NCBI GenBank assembly: GCA_900542395.1 | Contig: UQNM01000058.1 | Span: 1 to 12,589, forward strand | Source: an uncultured Eubacteriales bacterium | Lineage (GTDB): Bacteria > Bacillota > Clostridia > Christensenellales > Aristaeellaceae | DNA length: 12,589 bases | Reading direction: 5' to 3' | Part shown: piece after piece, positions 5,568 to 12,021 of the stretch | Layout: the number at the start of each line of letters is the position of its first letter | Position numbering within the stretch: the first letter of the stretch is position 1 | Translations under genes and position numbers: made by a program | Notes under the pieces: model-generated | The model's database searches: none | Seen by the model: the letters and a program-made list of their open reading frames with translations, nothing else | What the model was told of the DNA's origin: nothing

Positions 5568-6530
5568 TCATCCCCTCAAAAACCCGATGACCGCCGGAAC
5601 GTATTCGCGCATGACCGTGTCGTCGGACATGTAGATTTCGTGCTTGGCGTCAAACGCGCGGAGCTGGGCATGCGGCAGAAGCGAAACAAATTTGTTCTGT
5701 TCGGGCAGGCGAACGACCGTGTCCCGCGCGGCCTGACAGAGAAGGAGCGGGGTCTCAATCTGCCGATCCAGCGCCCGGTTCAGCAGCACCTTCGTCACGC
5801 CGATTGCCTCCCTGACCCAGCCGTAGGTCGGCGCGCAGTTTTGCAGATGCCGGTTTTCAAGCCGCTTGCGCTCGTAATAATCAAACCGCGCGCGCCCCGT
5901 GCCGAAGGAGGCCTCAAACGTTTCGCTTTGGGGATCAAACGGCTTGCCGATGAACGCCATCTCCCTCGTTTTGCCGATGGCGCACATGAATTTCGCAATC
6001 GCCGCGCCCGCCCACGACGGGAACGGCGCGCTCGACGGCGCAATCATCGGCGCGGTCAGAACGGCGCGCGCGAACATCTTCGGGTGCCTTTGCAGCATCA
6101 TGCCGCCGACCGCGCCGCCCATCGAGTGGGCGTAGAGGCAGAGCGGCAGATTTTGGGCGCGCGGCAGAACGACGCGATCCATAAACGCTTCCAAATCGCG
6201 CACATAATCCGAAAAATGATCGACATGCGTGAGCCATGTTTCATCCACCGCGCGCGCGCTCCTGCCGTGGCCGCGGTGGTCGATGGCGTAGACATTGAAG
6301 CCCGATTGCAGGAAATACCACGTCATTTCGCGGAATTTTTCGCCGCTCTCCGTGTAGCCGTGCAGCACGACGACCGCGCGCGTGGCCGTCGGCTGCTCGT
6401 ACAGCTCGGCGTGCAGCACGCCGCCGTCCTCAAGCGGCAAGGAAAGCTCCTCGCGGATCGAGGCCAGCTTCGGCTCGACGGTGTTTTCCATCGTTTCGCG
6501 GTAGTTGGTTTCCGAAATCAGTTCAAGCAT
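5568..6530 (-). CDS. Alpha/beta hydrolase, lysophospholipase/monoacylglycerol-lipase type
   Basis: A 320-residue cytoplasmic serine hydrolase of the Hydrolase_4 (PldB-like) family. HGYTES (57-62) carries the oxyanion-hole His-Gly. DHRGHGRS (84-91) is the usual loop after strand 4. AHSMGGA (134-140) is the nucleophile elbow with Ser136. Asp270 (in ARDTVV) and His297 (in AKHEIYM) complete the catalytic triad with correct spacing. There is no signal peptide. A G-run (GGGGG, 6537-6541) serves as ribosome site about 6 nt before the ATG. The gene has its own extended -10 promoter and terminator, so it is probably a single-gene transcript, although it lies 155 bp downstream of merR on the same strand. 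The natural ester (lysolipid, monoglyceride or a dietary ester) cannot be read from the sequence. Confidence 0.88.
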   Translation of the reverse strand: MLELISETNYRETMENTVEPKLASIREELSLPLEDGGVLHAELYEQPTATRAVVVLHGYTESGEKFREMTWYFLQSGFNVYAIDHRGHGRSARAVDETWLTHVDHFSDYVRDLEAFMDRVVLPRAQNLPLCLYAHSMGGAVGGMMLQRHPKMFARAVLTAPMIAPSSAPFPSWAGAAIAKFMCAIGKTREMAFIGKPFDPQSETFEASFGTGRARFDYYERKRLENRHLQNCAPTYGWVREAIGVTKVLLNRALDRQIETPLLLCQAARDTVVRLPEQNKFVSLLPHAQLRAFDAKHEIYMSDDTVMREYVPAVIGFLRG

Positions 6531-6560
6531 AAAAATCCCCCTGCCGTCTGTGATACATTC

Positions 6561-6590
6561 AGTATATCAGAATCGGCGGGGGAGATACAA
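6561..6590 (-). promoter_or_regulatory. Promoter of the alpha/beta hydrolase gene
   Basis: On the - strand TTGTAT (6585-6590), an 18-bp spacer and TATACT (6561-6566) precede the gene. TG one base before the -10 makes it an extended -10 promoter. The transcript would begin near 6554, about 24 nt before the start codon. Confidence 0.6.
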
Positions 6591-6685
6591 GGGACAGCGG
6601 GGCGATTTTGTCCGGGCGTTAAAGCTGTTTGCCGTATATGTGCGCCGCAATGGCCTTGCTTGCCGCGCTGAGCAGCATGGCGGGC

Positions 6686-7498
6686 TTATTCCGCCGTCAC
6701 CGGCACGATTAATTCGGAATAGTGGCGCATCTGCCCGTCGGGATCGACGAACCATGCGTATTGGCGCGTGTATCCCTCGCAGACGGGCTTGAGGCGATGG
6801 GCTTGCATGAACGCGCGCGTCAGGTCGATTACGGGTTGCAGGGAGGTCTTCTCCGGCGGGCACAGGTCGAAGATGATTTTGACGGCCTGCGGCCCGGCGC
6901 TCATGCGCATCTGCGAAAAATCCGCGTGGATGACGTGCGTAAACTCCACCGGGGCGACGATGCCGATGCGCGTGGCGGCGCTCTGGCCGTTCAGCAGGGC
7001 GAGCGGGACGGTGGTGCAGTAGTTGGTCAGCGGAAGCGCGTCGATCAGATCCTTGAGAAGCGGCATTTTGGGAACAGCCGTCCACAGCGCGGGAACCGAA
7101 TCGAAATCGACCAGATAGGCGGCGCAGCCCATGCAGAGGCGGGGCTGCATCAGCAGGCGCTGGCAGTCGCGCAGCAGATCGGTGCCGCTGGTCATGCGCT
7201 CATAGACGGCGTTCTGCTGGGCAATCTGCTCGCGCAGCGCGGCGCGCTTTTCATCCATCATCACAATCAGGTCGCTGAGGGCGCATTTGGTCAGAATCTG
7301 CTTGATCTCATCCAGCGAGAAGCCTTGCCGCTGGAGGCTCTTGATGATGCCCAGCCGCTGCACATCCGCGATGGAAAAGCGCCGAAAGCCGCTGGATGCG
7401 GCTCGATCCGGCGAAAGCAGCCCTTTTTCCTCGTAATAACGCAGGGCTTCTGGGGTGAGGCCGTAGGCGATGGAAAGCGCGCTGATGGATATTTTCAT
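6686..7498 (-). CDS. MerR-family regulator with C-terminal effector domain
   Basis: The frame is open upstream to 7621, but the true start is ATG 7498. AGGAG lies 8 nt before it, and the protein then begins MKISISALSIAYGLTPEALR, a standard MerR helix-turn-helix. That gives 270 residues. The wing contains RYYEEKGLLSP (20-30) and GFRRF (37-41). A dimerisation helix runs to about 112. The C-terminal half (about 155-266), ending RHYSELIVPV, looks like a GyrI/BmrR-type small-molecule pocket. Between them is PRLCMGC (119-125), a Cys-x2-Cys pair, and five further cysteines occur (72, 112, 161, 213, 240). It is divergent from the secreted flavin reductase, whose promoter has the distorted spacing and dyad that MerR proteins act on. 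It is therefore very likely that gene's activator. The ligand could be the reductase's substrate; a metal or redox signal through the Cys pair is the alternative. Confidence 0.88.
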   Translation of the reverse strand: MKISISALSIAYGLTPEALRYYEEKGLLSPDRAASSGFRRFSIADVQRLGIIKSLQRQGFSLDEIKQILTKCALSDLIVMMDEKRAALREQIAQQNAVYERMTSGTDLLRDCQRLLMQPRLCMGCAAYLVDFDSVPALWTAVPKMPLLKDLIDALPLTNYCTTVPLALLNGQSAATRIGIVAPVEFTHVIHADFSQMRMSAGPQAVKIIFDLCPPEKTSLQPVIDLTRAFMQAHRLKPVCEGYTRQYAWFVDPDGQMRHYSELIVPVTAE

Positions 7499-7591
7499 GC
7501 GATATGCTCCTGACATGAATCGTACAGAGGGGAAGAAGGGTGAAAGAAGAGTGGCAGAATGGAAGATTGTCAAAAAAATTGCAAGAAGGGC

Positions 7592-7622
7592 TTGACTCTC
7601 AAGCACCTTGAGATTGTACAAT
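7592..7622 (+). promoter_or_regulatory. MerR-type promoter of the secreted flavin reductase
   Basis: TTGACT (7592-7597) and TACAAT (7617-7622) are separated by 19 bp rather than 17. The spacer holds a perfect dyad, TCTCAAG-CAC-CTTGAGA (7597-7613). Overlong spacer plus central dyad is the hallmark of promoters activated by DNA untwisting by MerR-family proteins. The merR gene lies immediately on the other side. No convincing separate - strand promoter for merR was found; TGTCAA (7568-7573) gives a good -35 but no -10. Confidence 0.85.
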
Positions 7623-7655
7623 AAAATGGAAATGGGAATGACGCTGTATATAGTT

Positions 7656-7710
7656 TACAGGAAACGGAAAGAAAAATCAATCCTCGGATTCCGTTTAGTC
7701 ACGCCCTGTG
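7656..7710 (+). other. Structured leader of the flavin reductase mRNA
   Basis: AAACGGAA (7662-7669) pairs perfectly with TTCCGTTT (7689-7696). Flanking ACAGG (7657-7661) can pair with CCTGT (7705-7709). A competing small stem, AATCC/GGATT (7679-7683/7686-7690), uses part of the same right arm. No U-run follows. It lies within the roughly 110-nt leader between the MerR-type promoter and AAAGGAG (7728-7734). Confidence 0.35.
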
Positions 7711-7741
7711 AGAACGAAGGGAAACTGAAAGGAGAACCACC

Positions 7742-9493
7742 ATGAAGAAGAAAATCGTCGCAATTATGGCGTGCGCCATGATGCTGCTCTCCGCCGGCGC
7801 GTCTGCGGAGATGACGGCCGGAACGTACACCGGCGAGGGTCAGGGCATCGGCGGCGCGGTGAAGGTCGCCGTGACCGTGGAGGGCGGCGCGATCACCGCC
7901 GTTGAGGTTGTCGAGCACGCGGAGACCGCCGGAATCTGCGACCCGGCGATTGAGAAAATCCCGGCTGCGATTGTGGCCGGCCAGAGCCTCGCGGTGGATA
8001 CCGTGACGGGCGCGACCGTGACCAGCAAGGCCATCCTCGCCGCCGCCGAGCAGGCGCTGACCGAGGCGGGCGCGGACATCGAGGCGCTCAAGACCGCCGC
8101 GCCGAAGGCCGAGCAGGCGGAGGGCGAGACGATTGAAATGACGACGGACGTTGTGGTTGTCGGCGCGGGTGGCGCGGGCGTTGCGGCTGCGGTCGAGGCC
8201 AACGACAACGGCGCGAGCGTCGTGCTGCTCGAAAAGCTGACGCAGATCGGCGGAACGACCGCGACCAGCCAGGGTATGGTCGGCGGCTATGAGACCAAGT
8301 ACACCAAGGCGCTGGATGTGCATTACACCTTTGAAGAGATGTATGGCAACCTGATGAGCAACGCCTCCTACCGCCTCGACCCGGCGCTGACGACGATCAC
8401 CGTCGAGCGCTCCGGCGAGACGATCGACTGGATGGGCGAGCGTCTGGGTATGCCCTTCAGCGACAACGTGATCGTCGGCTACGGCCCGCTGCAGATGATG
8501 CATCTGGTGGACGGCGCGGGCCCGGCGATGCGCACCGCGATGGAAGATACGCTGGCGGGCACCGGCGTTGAGCTGCTGCTTGAGACCGAGGGCACGGAGA
8601 TCCTGATGAACGAGGACGGCTCCGTGAAGGGCGTGAAGGCCGTTCGCGGCGCGGATACCCTGCTGATCTACGCGGACAGCGTGATCATCACGACCGGCGG
8701 CTATGCGTACAACCCGGAGCTGACCGTGCGCCTTGACCCGGAGAAGGCGGGCACGATGGGCATCGGCTTCCCCGGCTCGACGGGCGAGGGCATCGTGATG
8801 GCCAGCAACGTCGGCGCGGCGCTGACCCACACCGGCGACATGATGTGCGTGCTCAAGGATTACGAAATCATGGCCGAGCATGACGGCACGTCTGCCACGG
8901 CGAACGTTTCCAGCTTCATCAGCCGCGACAACACCGTGCTCGTCGGCGCGAACGGCAAGCGCTTCGTCGATGAAAAGGACAGCGGCTACATGACCCAGAA
9001 GCTCAACGGCCCGGTGTTCGACCAGATGCACAGGGACGGTCTGGGCTACGTCTGGGCGATCAGCGACCAGGCCTCTCTGGATGAGAAGGGCGTGAAGCGC
9101 GGCCTCGATATGGCGTTCGTCGTCGCCGACACCTTTGAAGAGCTGGCCGAGAAGATGGGGCTCGACGCGGCGACGCTGAGCGAAACCCTGACCAACTACA
9201 ATGCCTACTGCGACGCGGGGCATGACCCGGAGTTTGGCCGCCTCAAGCTGGCGAAGCTCAACGCGCCGTATTGCGCGGTTCGCGTGACTCCGTGCGAAAT
9301 CATCACCTACGGCGGCATTGCCCGCAATGAAAACGCCGAAGTCATCCGTGCGGACGGCGCGGTGATCCCCGGCCTGTACACGGCGGGCGAGGCCACGGCC
9401 AGCAGCGCCTACATGGGCTTCACCATCTCCAATGCGTTCACGTGGGGACGCATCGCCGGTTCCGGCGCGGCGGCCTTCGCGCTGGCGAAGTAA
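7742..9493 (+). CDS. Secreted FMN-binding, FAD-dependent fumarate-reductase-like oxidoreductase
   Basis: 583 residues in three parts. Residues 1-22 are a Sec signal peptide (KKK, hydrophobic core, ASA/EM cleavage) without a credible lipobox. Residues about 25-105 are an FMN-binding domain; DTVTGAT (86-92) fits the flavinylation motif Dxx(S/T)GAT, so Thr92 should carry covalent FMN added by an ApbE-type transferase. After an Ala/Glu linker (about 106-131) comes an FAD_binding_2 flavoprotein domain: Rossmann VVVVGAGGAGVAAA (137-150), Glu164, GFPGSTGEG (342-350), NGKRFVDE (404-411), and C-terminal GLYTAGEA (544-551). The layout is that of extracytoplasmic single-subunit reductases of gut anaerobes (fumarate, urocanate, cinnamate and similar acceptors), which take electrons from a membrane donor through FMN. 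The residues matching the catalytic Arg402, His504 and Arg544 of flavocytochrome c3 appear absent, so the acceptor is unknown. AAAGGAG lies 7 nt before the ATG. The MerR-type promoter suggests substrate induction. Confidence 0.9.
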   Translation: MKKKIVAIMACAMMLLSAGASAEMTAGTYTGEGQGIGGAVKVAVTVEGGAITAVEVVEHAETAGICDPAIEKIPAAIVAGQSLAVDTVTGATVTSKAILAAAEQALTEAGADIEALKTAAPKAEQAEGETIEMTTDVVVVGAGGAGVAAAVEANDNGASVVLLEKLTQIGGTTATSQGMVGGYETKYTKALDVHYTFEEMYGNLMSNASYRLDPALTTITVERSGETIDWMGERLGMPFSDNVIVGYGPLQMMHLVDGAGPAMRTAMEDTLAGTGVELLLETEGTEILMNEDGSVKGVKAVRGADTLLIYADSVIITTGGYAYNPELTVRLDPEKAGTMGIGFPGSTGEGIVMASNVGAALTHTGDMMCVLKDYEIMAEHDGTSATANVSSFISRDNTVLVGANGKRFVDEKDSGYMTQKLNGPVFDQMHRDGLGYVWAISDQASLDEKGVKRGLDMAFVVADTFEELAEKMGLDAATLSETLTNYNAYCDAGHDPEFGRLKLAKLNAPYCAVRVTPCEIITYGGIARNENAEVIRADGAVIPGLYTAGEATASSAYMGFTISNAFTWGRIAGSGAAAFALAK

Positions 9494-9504
9494 GCGGACA
9501 TTTG

Positions 9505-9537
9505 ACCTTCCCTCCTCGGCGGGGGAAGGTTTTTTTT
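9505..9537 (+). terminator. Terminator of the flavin reductase gene
   Basis: A 10-bp stem (ACCTTCCCTC with GGGGGAAGGT, one U-G pair, 6-nt loop; 9505-9530) is followed by T at 9530-9537. It lies 11 bp after the stop codon. On the - strand there is no U-run, so it would not stop the convergent gene at 9594. Confidence 0.88.
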
Positions 9538-9593
9538 CTGCACAATATTGGAGCAAAAAGCAAATTCCACGCAAAACGCGGGCACGCGACGTG

Positions 9594-10385
9594 TCAGATA
9601 TCCTGAAAAGCCCGTAGGACGCTTTTGACATATTCCGTTTCAGCTTTTCGTTCCGGCCTGTTTGCAATGACGATTTTTGCGCCCCGGCATAGACCGCCCC
9701 AAATAACGGCTTTCTTTCTGTCGGCGATGGCTTTTATTTCGGCTTCGGGAATGCCGTCAAGCATACATTGGAAATGATCCCCCTTTTTGTGATCGGTTTT
9801 GTAGTACATCCAGTAATCCCATCCGGTTACGAAAAGGATATGTGTTGGTTTGTAGACGTCGATGGTTTGGTTCAGTAATTTCTTGGCAATCTGTCTTTGC
9901 GCTGAAATCAAATGATCGGATGGATTTCCACCCTCGCTCGGCGCTGCGGGAAAGAGGTTTGCCCATGCGATTCGTTCGTACCAGTTCGCTTCATCAGGCG
10001 AAAAACCGACGATTTGACTGCTTATCAGTTTCGCGGTTCTCCAGAATGCACTTCTTGCAATCGTATCATAGTGGTGCTTGACTCGGTTTTCCTCGATAAA
10101 TCCATATCTGCGTTTTGCAAACAATGCACGGTATGCTTTTTCCACATAATCGTCGCGCGCAGGCGCTTTTTCGTATTGAAAAGCGCCGCTGTATTCGCCT
10201 TCGCATCCCCAACCATTGAGGGAACGACCGACAAGAAGCAGCTTGTTTGATTGTTCGCCGTATCTGTCGCCTTGGATGGGAAAATGCGTGACGAGGCAAT
10301 TCTCCTTGAGATAGTTGAGCATAGCGTCATAAAGTTCGCCGTAGTTCTGGAAAATCATCTCGTTCAATTCGCGGTTGTTTTCCAT
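9594..10385 (-). CDS. Hypothetical protein, uracil-DNA-glycosylase-like fold suspected
   Basis: A 263-residue soluble protein that I do not recognise by name. LLLVGRSLNGWG (49-60) resembles the first motif of the uracil-DNA-glycosylase-like superfamily, with hydrophobic strand, VG and N. WANLFPAAPSEGGNPS (141-156) and the strand PTHILFVTGWDYW (180-192) keep the order seen in that superfamily. IVIANRPERK (238-247) sits where the catalytic-loop His-Pro motif would be, with Arg-Pro in place of His-Pro. Function as a DNA-repair enzyme is therefore not established. AAGGAG at 10395-10400 is 9 nt from the ATG. It is a single gene, convergent with the flavin reductase, with no good - strand terminator. 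Base composition is visibly less GC-rich and codon use more AT-ending than in the genes to its left, which suggests transfer. Confidence 0.6.
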   Translation of the reverse strand: MENNRELNEMIFQNYGELYDAMLNYLKENCLVTHFPIQGDRYGEQSNKLLLVGRSLNGWGCEGEYSGAFQYEKAPARDDYVEKAYRALFAKRRYGFIEENRVKHHYDTIARSAFWRTAKLISSQIVGFSPDEANWYERIAWANLFPAAPSEGGNPSDHLISAQRQIAKKLLNQTIDVYKPTHILFVTGWDYWMYYKTDHKKGDHFQCMLDGIPEAEIKAIADRKKAVIWGGLCRGAKIVIANRPERKAETEYVKSVLRAFQDI

Positions 10386-10483
10386 CGGTATGTTCTCCTT
10401 GCATAATCATAGACGTGGGGAAAGCAGATTTGACTGTCAGGGCGGGATGAACGGCGGTTCGCGCCTCCTTTGCCCATGGAGAT

Positions 10484-10492
10484 ATTTTAGCA
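10484..10492 (-). promoter_or_regulatory. Possible extended -10 promoter for the hypothetical gene at 9594-10385
   Basis: On the - strand TGC-TAAAAT is an extended -10 box about 90 nt upstream of the hypothetical gene's start. The -35 region (TGGCAT) is poor. The rest of the gene-free stretch 10386-10620 is AT-rich with no other feature I can support. Confidence 0.35.
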
Positions 10493-10621
10493 TGAATCCG
10501 CCGGAATGCCACGCCTATATTCTTGCTTTTTTCTTGCGATTTGGGAGAAGGGCTTACTTGATTCCTGAAGCCTGTTTTTTCCTGTAATGCCGTTTTTTAT
10601 TGTGTATGTTCAATTTTTCTG

Positions 10622-10675
10622 ATAAAAAGAAGAAATCCGAACCCATCCCCAATCGGGATGATGTTCGGATTTCTT
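10622..10675 (-). terminator. Terminator of the tRNA-Ala transcript
   Basis: A 13-bp stem (10630-10642 with 10663-10675, containing GAAATCCGAAC and GTTCGGATTTC) has an inner CATCCC/GGGATG stem. On the - strand it is followed by a U-rich tail (complement of ATAAAAAG, 10622-10629). It lies only 5 bp past the encoded CCA end of the tRNA. Confidence 0.85.
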
Positions 10676-10680
10676 GGGTT

Positions 10681-10756
10681 TGGTGGAGCATAGGAGATTC
10701 GAACTCCTGACCCCAACACTGCCAGTGTTGTGCGCTACCAACTGCGCTAATGCCCC
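10681..10756 (-). tRNA. tRNA-Ala (anticodon GGC)
   Basis: Read on the - strand, the 76 nt fold as a complete cloverleaf. The acceptor arm is GGGGCAT/ATGCTCC with the alanine identity pair G3-U70 and A73. The D-arm is GCGC...GCGC. The anticodon arm is CAACA/TGTTG with loop CTGGCAG, so the anticodon is GGC and reads GCC. The T-arm is AGGAG/CTCCT with loop TTCGAAT. The 3' CCA is encoded (complement of 10681-10683). GCC alanine codons are abundant in the GC-rich genes of this window, so this is a core tRNA. It has its own promoter and terminator. Confidence 0.97.
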
Positions 10757-10769
10757 GTCAACAGCGATT

Positions 10770-10798
10770 AGTATATCATGCCAATTTCAGCTTGTCAA
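10770..10798 (-). promoter_or_regulatory. Promoter of tRNA-Ala
   Basis: On the - strand a perfect TTGACA (10793-10798) is followed by 17 bp and TATACT (10770-10775). The first base of the mature tRNA is 13 nt past the -10 box. This is a near-consensus strong promoter, as expected for a stable RNA. Confidence 0.92.
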
Positions 10799-10851
10799 GT
10801 ACGAAGGACGATTTTTGAAAAAAGAATGTTGTAGGGATGTTGTGGGGCGTG

Positions 10852-10883
10852 AAAACGTCCGCGTGACGGAAATTTGACGTTTT
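10852..10883. repeat. 8-bp inverted repeat beside the relic gene
   Basis: AAAACGTC (10852-10859) and GACGTTTT (10876-10883) are perfect inverted copies with 16 bp between them. They lie between the tRNA promoter and the permease/LacI relic. The repeat could be a leftover operator or a hairpin end; no T-run makes it a clear terminator. Confidence 0.35.
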
Positions 10884-11207
10884 GCAGATTTCGGCGGGAT
10901 CAGGCAAGGCGCAATTGTCGGCGTGATGACCTGTCCGGTGGTCACCACCCTGTGCGGCCTGATCAACGGCGCGATTATCTTCGACCTGAATGTTCCGGCC
11001 ATGATCGCGACGCTGGGCACGCAGAACGTGATTCGCGGCATTGTCAAGCTGCTCTGCGGTGCGCTGAAGGCGATATACGAAAAGGGGCTGCGCATCCCCA
11101 AGGACATCAGCTTCATCTCCTACGGCAAGCCCGAGTTCAGCCCGGATATGACGACGAGCGAGTTTTTTTCGCTTACCTCTTGCAAAATGGGCGGAAGCAT
11201 GATATAA
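10878..11207 (+). pseudogene. Chimeric relic: sugar ABC permease fragment joined to LacI-type regulator fragment
   Basis: One open frame carries pieces of two unrelated families. The first part, FGGIRQGAIVGVM... through CGLINGAIIFDLNVPAMIAT and LGTQNVIRGIV, matches the RbsC-type permease pattern (SGGIDLSVG, GxxNG, PxFIATLGTM, RGL). Most of the protein on both sides is missing. From about 11050 it changes to GALKAIYEKGLRIPKDISFI followed by SYGKPEFSPDMT, the C-terminal effector-domain pattern of LacI/GalR regulators. This ends early in unrelated residues at TAA 11205-11207. No ribosome site precedes it; the frame opens after a stop at 10875 without a good start. An intact functional protein is very unlikely. 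I read it as two decayed fragments fused by a deletion, left from a sugar-uptake locus. Confidence 0.6.
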
Positions 11208-11225
11208 CATGATCGGAAGAACACG

Positions 11226-11369
11226 ATGATGAAACACACATTCGTCAGCTTCCGGAAAATCCGCAGACGCTGGAAACGCTGGGATATGGTGTATGCGGGG
11301 AAGGATTTCAACAAGCGTAATGCCGCCACAGAGCGGCTTTTCAAAAACCCGACTGTTAGCTTTAACTAA
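11226..11369 (+). CDS. Very small ORF of unknown function
   Basis: A 47-codon frame begins ATGATGAAACAC and ends TAA at 11367-11369. A weak GGAAG lies 6 nt upstream. The product is strongly basic in its first half (FRKIRRRWKRW) and ends with NAATERLFKNPTVSFN. I recognise no family. It could be a real small protein, the tail of a lost gene, or chance. It lies between the relic and the methyltransferase pair. Confidence 0.2.
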   Translation: MMKHTFVSFRKIRRRWKRWDMVYAGKDFNKRNAATERLFKNPTVSFN

Positions 11370-11405
11370 CCTTCGAACGAACCATTGTATTAGGGGGTGG
11401 TGACA

Positions 11406-12020
11406 ATGGAAGCACATACGGATTTTTGGGATAAAAATGCAAAGCGATATGATCGCTTCATGCGAAAGGATGCGGTGGCGTATCGGCAGATGTACGAGAT
11501 GATTCGACCGGTCGTGAAATCCAAAACGGTTTTGGAGCTTGCCACCGGCACGGGGTTGATCGCAAAGCACATCGTCAGTACGGCAAAGCATATCGAAGCG
11601 ACGGATGCTTCTGCGGAAATGATTGCCGAAGCCAAGCGGGATAACCGCTCTGCGAAGCTATATTTTTCGGTGCAGGATATGTTTCACCTGCCCTATGCGC
11701 CCTACGCCTTTGACGTTGTGATTGTGTCCAATGCCCTGCACATCGTGCCGCATCCGGAAAAAGCCCTTGCCGAAATCAGGCGGGTCTTAAAGGATGACGG
11801 CGTATTGATTGCCCCGACTTTTACCCATGCGGAGAATTCGCTTTTCGGCAAGGTCAAGGCGTTTTTTATGAAGCTGGCGGGCTTTCCGCTTTGCAGCAGG
11901 TGGACGAGCGAGGAATATCTGAATTTTCTGCGGGAAAACGGCTGGACGGTGCAAAAAAGCGCCGTGCTGAAAGCGTCCTTTCCGCTGACATATGCCGAGT
12001 GTGTAAAAATGGAGGTGTGA
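11406..12020 (+). CDS. Class I SAM-dependent methyltransferase
   Basis: A 204-residue cytoplasmic Rossmann-fold methyltransferase (Methyltransf_11 type). Motif I VLELATGTGLI (42-52) binds SAM, and the acidic ATDASAEMI (65-73) follows at the right distance for the ribose contact. DVVIVSNALHIVPHPEKAL (103-121) and RRVLKDDGVLIAP (125-137) are motifs typical of the family. The ATG at 11406 is chosen over GTG 11397: AGGGGG (11392-11397) lies 8 nt before it, and GTG 11397 overlaps that site. Length is usual for a stand-alone small-molecule methyltransferase, but the acceptor is unknown. Its stop overlaps the ribosome-site region of the next methyltransferase, so the two are cotranscribed. Base use is more AT-rich than in the left two thirds of the window. 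Confidence 0.85.
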   Translation: MEAHTDFWDKNAKRYDRFMRKDAVAYRQMYEMIRPVVKSKTVLELATGTGLIAKHIVSTAKHIEATDASAEMIAEAKRDNRSAKLYFSVQDMFHLPYAPYAFDVVIVSNALHIVPHPEKALAEIRRVLKDDGVLIAPTFTHAENSLFGKVKAFFMKLAGFPLCSRWTSEEYLNFLRENGWTVQKSAVLKASFPLTYAECVKMEV

Positions 12021-12021
12021 T

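Noticed and set aside
7499..7621. N-terminal extension of the MerR protein from 7621
   Set aside because: The extra 41 residues precede the normal MerR start, lie across the MerR-type promoter, and lack a ribosome site; AGGAG supports 7498.
7750..7776. Lipobox reading IMAC (residues 8-11) in the flavin reductase leader
   Set aside because: Met at -2 and a hydrophobic stretch of only about six residues before the Cys make it unlike a lipoprotein signal; the ASA site at 20-22 is far better.
7742..9493. Plain fumarate reductase label
   Set aside because: The fold fits, but the catalytic Arg/His/Arg positions do not seem to be filled, so naming fumarate as substrate would go beyond the sequence.
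5568..9493. Hydrolase and reductase acting as one pathway
   Set aside because: The hydrolase is cytoplasmic with its own promoter and terminator, while the reductase is exported; adjacency alone does not support coupling.
7655..9667. 670-codon ORF on the - strand over the flavin reductase
   Set aside because: Antisense shadow; His/Arg/Ala-rich with no domains, and it would span a clear + strand promoter, gene and terminator.
10681..10756. Phage or island attachment site in the tRNA 3' end
   Set aside because: No second copy of the tRNA 3' end and no integrase gene are visible in the window.
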